Shown: positions 6,556 through 8,599 of the stretch, piece after piece
Position numbering within the stretch: position 1 is the first letter of the stretch
Layout: every line of letters starts with the position of its first letter
From: Sulfurimonadaceae bacterium
Lineage (GTDB): Bacteria; Campylobacterota; Campylobacteria; Campylobacterales; Sulfurimonadaceae
DNA: 8,599 bases
Direction of reading: 5' to 3'
Assembly: GCA_030610325.1 (NCBI GenBank)
Contig: JAUWRZ010000064.1
Coordinates: forward strand, 1-8,599
The notes under the pieces: model-generated
What the model saw: the letters and a program-made list of their open reading frames with translations, nothing else
What the model was told of the DNA's origin: nothing
The model's database searches: none
Position numbers and translations under genes: made by a program

Positions 6556-8230
6556 CACTTTCCAGATCTCTGATGATCGCATCAGCGACTCTGAACGAAT
6601 TGGCATAGATAGTCCAGGTGTAAGGGACACTTCCCCCTGTAGGCATAAAACTGGCGTCACTGACATAAAGGTTCTTTACCTCATGTGCCCGGCACTCTGC
6701 GTTGAGGACTGATGTACGCGGGTCATCGCCAAAACGGCATCCCCCGGCGACAAGGTTCGGTGGAGGAGCACTTGAGATGTTGTAACTGATATCTACCGCA
6801 CCCATCTCCTCGAGTACTTTGACTGCTTTTTTGGCAAGAAACTCTCCGGTGAGCAGATCTTGCTTATGACTGTTTAGATGGATCCTTCCGACAGGGACTC
6901 CCCACTTGTCTTTCACCTTCTCATCGACAGAGACAAAACACTCATCTGTCGGCATCCAGTCATTAAAGACCTCAAAGGTAAAGACACGCGAGCCGGTAAA
7001 GGCATGTCTGATGCGATGCTGGAGCGCTTTACCGCGTAGCATGTTCCCCTCATCATCATAGAGTTGACCAAGAGCACGGCTTGTCGGATTGGCATGTTCG
7101 TAAAGAAAGTCGATCGTCCCGCCTTTATAATGCTTTCCATCGTCGTCATACTCATACCAGTCCTGCAGCGAACGGTTGACAAAAGCACCACGGGTAAAAA
7201 GTCCTTCCTGCTTCTCTTTAGGCAGGTCTTTAAGCTCAAAACGCCCCTCTCCACTTCCCCCGGCTGAGAATATGAGGTTCTTTCCGACTTGACCGCTATT
7301 GTTGGCAAGACCGTTGGGGAAGCTCATACTTGTCGAGTTAAGCAGTAGTCTCGAACTCTCTATTGCCTGTGCTGCGACGACAAAGATCTTTGCTTTGATC
7401 TCTCGAGGCTTCTTATACCTGTCATAGTAGGAGAGATGTGTCACTCTTCCCTTGCCATCATCATGAAGTCGGTAGACAAAAGCCTGCGCGATGATGGTAC
7501 AGTCTCCCGTAGCGACAGCCTTGTCCAGAAGTGCTGCACGGGCATTTCCTTTAGCCCCGGTCGCACAGCCGTAACTACCACAAAAATTTGAGTACGAACA
7601 ACCTGTACGCCCCAGGGCATCATGCGGCAAGACCGCTCTCGGTGTAGGGATGCTTACATAACCAAGTGATTCACATGCTTCATCAAACCATCTTGAGACC
7701 GGTTGTTCCCATGTGGGTACATAAAGGAAGTCTGGTGTTGATCTGGGTTCTTGAAAAGCATGCTTGACTACCTTGCCAGAGACACCGACAACACGCTCGA
7801 CCATCTCATAATAGGGTTCAAACTCTTTATACCCGATAGGCCAATCCGCTACGTTGCTGCCTGAGAAATCACCATAAGCGCTCTTAAGCCTAAAGTCATC
7901 AGGCTTCATCCGATGAAAATAGCCACTCATCAGGTTTGAGGATCCGCCCACCATCGAACCATTCCAGAAACTCCACCCGGACTCTGCTCCCTCTTCACTG
8001 GTAAGTTCGCCATCAGTGTCACGATACTCGATGACATGCTGCTCTTCAGAAAGAGGAGGAGTGTAGAGTGACCTTCGGCTTACAGCGATCTCATCTTTAC
8101 TAAAATCCTTCTCCGTAAGCCATGGTCCTTTCTCAAGAATGACGACACGGTAGCCACTTTTAGCCAGTGTATAGGCGACAGGTCCGGCACCAGCTCCACT
8201 GCCGACTATGCAGACGTCATACTCTTTCAT
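6548..8230 (-). CDS. GMC-family FAD-dependent oxidoreductase (gluconate 2-dehydrogenase-like large subunit)
   Basis: A 560-residue flavoprotein predicted to oxidise a sugar, sugar acid or alcohol. The N-terminal Rossmann motif is VGSGAGAGPVA (residues 9-19), with the ribose-binding Glu in ILEKG (31-35). The GMC signature stretch NGSMVGGSSNLMSG is at 90-103. The C-terminal FAD/catalytic domain carries AGGCRFGDDPRTSV (495-508), NLYVSDASFMPTGG (520-533) and YTWTIYANSFRVAD (537-550). A cysteine group, Cys211-x5-Cys217-x4-Cys222, just before GAKGNA, resembles the cysteine motif of gluconate and glucose dehydrogenase large subunits, where a [3Fe-4S] cluster is known in the Burkholderia glucose dehydrogenase. 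There is no signal peptide; such subunits are exported with a Tat-targeted small subunit, which fits the upstream gene. The ATG at 8228-8230 overlaps that gene's stop as ATGA, with an AAGGTGG ribosome binding site in front. The usual catalytic His before the GG motif appears replaced (see findings). The substrate is not predictable. Confidence 0.9.
   Translation of the reverse strand: MKEYDVCIVGSGAGAGPVAYTLAKSGYRVVILEKGPWLTEKDFSKDEIAVSRRSLYTPPLSEEQHVIEYRDTDGELTSEEGAESGWSFWNGSMVGGSSNLMSGYFHRMKPDDFRLKSAYGDFSGSNVADWPIGYKEFEPYYEMVERVVGVSGKVVKHAFQEPRSTPDFLYVPTWEQPVSRWFDEACESLGYVSIPTPRAVLPHDALGRTGCSYSNFCGSYGCATGAKGNARAALLDKAVATGDCTIIAQAFVYRLHDDGKGRVTHLSYYDRYKKPREIKAKIFVVAAQAIESSRLLLNSTSMSFPNGLANNSGQVGKNLIFSAGGSGEGRFELKDLPKEKQEGLFTRGAFVNRSLQDWYEYDDDGKHYKGGTIDFLYEHANPTSRALGQLYDDEGNMLRGKALQHRIRHAFTGSRVFTFEVFNDWMPTDECFVSVDEKVKDKWGVPVGRIHLNSHKQDLLTGEFLAKKAVKVLEEMGAVDISYNISSAPPPNLVAGGCRFGDDPRTSVLNAECRAHEVKNLYVSDASFMPTGGSVPYTWTIYANSFRVADAIIRDLESDV
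6558..6563 (-). promoter_or_regulatory. Ribosome binding site deciding the J-domain gene start
   Basis: GGAAAG on the minus strand, inside the last codons of the GMC gene; the GGA core is five bases before the ATG at 6555. It favours the 98-residue form over the longer 135-residue reading. Confidence 0.5.
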
Positions 8231-8599
8231 GAGACCACCTTCTTGGGACGCGGAAAGCCCGGCTCATACTCAAGCCATCTCCATCCGGACATATCGGTGT
8301 TGGCTCCATAGACAGGATCGCAAAACATCGACTCAAAGAGATAACTCATCACAGTATAGAGCCAGCCATCACCCCAGTTTTGCTCCATGATATCATCGAG
8401 TATCTTCTGGCGTTGTGATGAGGAGAGCAGATGGTAGGCTTTCTCAAACATCGTCTCACTCTCTTCGTCGAGCCATATCACTCCATTAGTGATGAACTCC
8501 TTTGTCTCCTCATCCACTCTTTTGTCACGCATGACACCATGGAGGTAGCCGATGCTGTTAAGTCGCTTTGCACCGGGTGATGTGGATGTAGCGGGGAAC
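8227..8599 (-). CDS. Gluconate 2-dehydrogenase subunit 3-like protein (5' partial)
   Basis: The frame is open to the window edge (123 complete codons visible), so the N-terminus is missing. The Met at 8532 is probably internal: the preceding 22 codons (GAKRLNSIGYLHGV among them) are in frame and plausible, and no ribosome binding site precedes it. Family marks are a TNGVIWLDEES turn, LLSSSQRQKILDDI, ESMFCDPVYGAN and the C-terminal GWRWLEYEPGFPRP. This dP-YG-N ... GW-WL ... PG-P-P pattern is the signature of gluconate 2-dehydrogenase subunit 3. In that family the small subunit often has a Tat signal and carries the folded flavin subunit across the membrane; any such signal would lie outside this window. 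The stop overlaps the GMC start by 4 bases (ATGA), the expected gene order for this pair. An electron-accepting cytochrome subunit is not seen here. Confidence 0.87.
   Translation of the reverse strand, partial: FPATSTSPGAKRLNSIGYLHGVMRDKRVDEETKEFITNGVIWLDEESETMFEKAYHLLSSSQRQKILDDIMEQNWGDGWLYTVMSYLFESMFCDPVYGANTDMSGWRWLEYEPGFPRPKKVVS
8235..8241 (-). promoter_or_regulatory. Ribosome binding site of the GMC oxidoreductase gene
   Basis: AAGGTGG on the minus strand, with its AAGG core seven bases before the ATG at 8230 and inside the end of the upstream small-subunit gene. It supports the chosen start. Confidence 0.65.

Noticed and set aside
6556..6666. Longer N-terminus for the J-domain gene (start at 6666, 135 residues)
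   Set aside because: The extra 37 residues are entirely within the GMC coding region, resemble no J-protein, and the ATG at 6555 has a ribosome binding site and an 8-base overlap like its neighbour.

Overview
The window is coding almost end to end, about 45% GC by eye, with no RNA gene, mobile element or CRISPR array visible. The best guess for the source is a member of the Campylobacterota (Sulfurimonas, Sulfurovum or Sulfuricurvum-like). The main basis is the style of the histidine-kinase core, in which an AHQWRQPL H-box follows a MGEMIGM stretch. This combination is very common in that phylum. It is an impression from protein style, not a phylogenetic result.

Plus strand, 1-5136: one giant signalling protein that is already open at base 1, so its start lies upstream of the window. 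The visible 1711 residues begin in the last helices of a Ser/Thr protein kinase domain. They continue through an AAA/STAND-type predicted ATPase, a long helical TPR-like region, a GAF domain, two PAS domains, and a histidine-kinase dimerisation and ATPase module. This is the 'trifunctional Ser/Thr kinase / ATP-binding / sensor histidine kinase' architecture.

Minus strand, 8599 down to 5114: five tightly packed genes reading toward the kinase, each overlapping the next. In transcription order they are: a gluconate 2-dehydrogenase subunit 3-like protein (5' end outside the window), a GMC-family FAD oxidoreductase (its probable catalytic partner), a 98-residue J-domain protein, queC (7-cyano-7-deazaguanine synthase, for queuosine), and a DNA-deoxyinosine glycosylase of the uracil-DNA glycosylase superfamily. 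The overlaps are 4, 8, 8 and about 23 bases, which suggests one transcript with translational coupling. The first two genes probably form a membrane or periplasmic dehydrogenase for a sugar or alcohol-like substrate. The last two are nucleic-acid genes with no obvious link to it.

The two units converge tail to tail, and the kinase and glycosylase coding regions share 23 bases, so no intergenic terminator can exist between them. The points most worth checking are the multi-module kinase with no visible cognate regulator, the unusual active-site and cysteine motifs of the GMC protein, and the fully overlapping gene layout.
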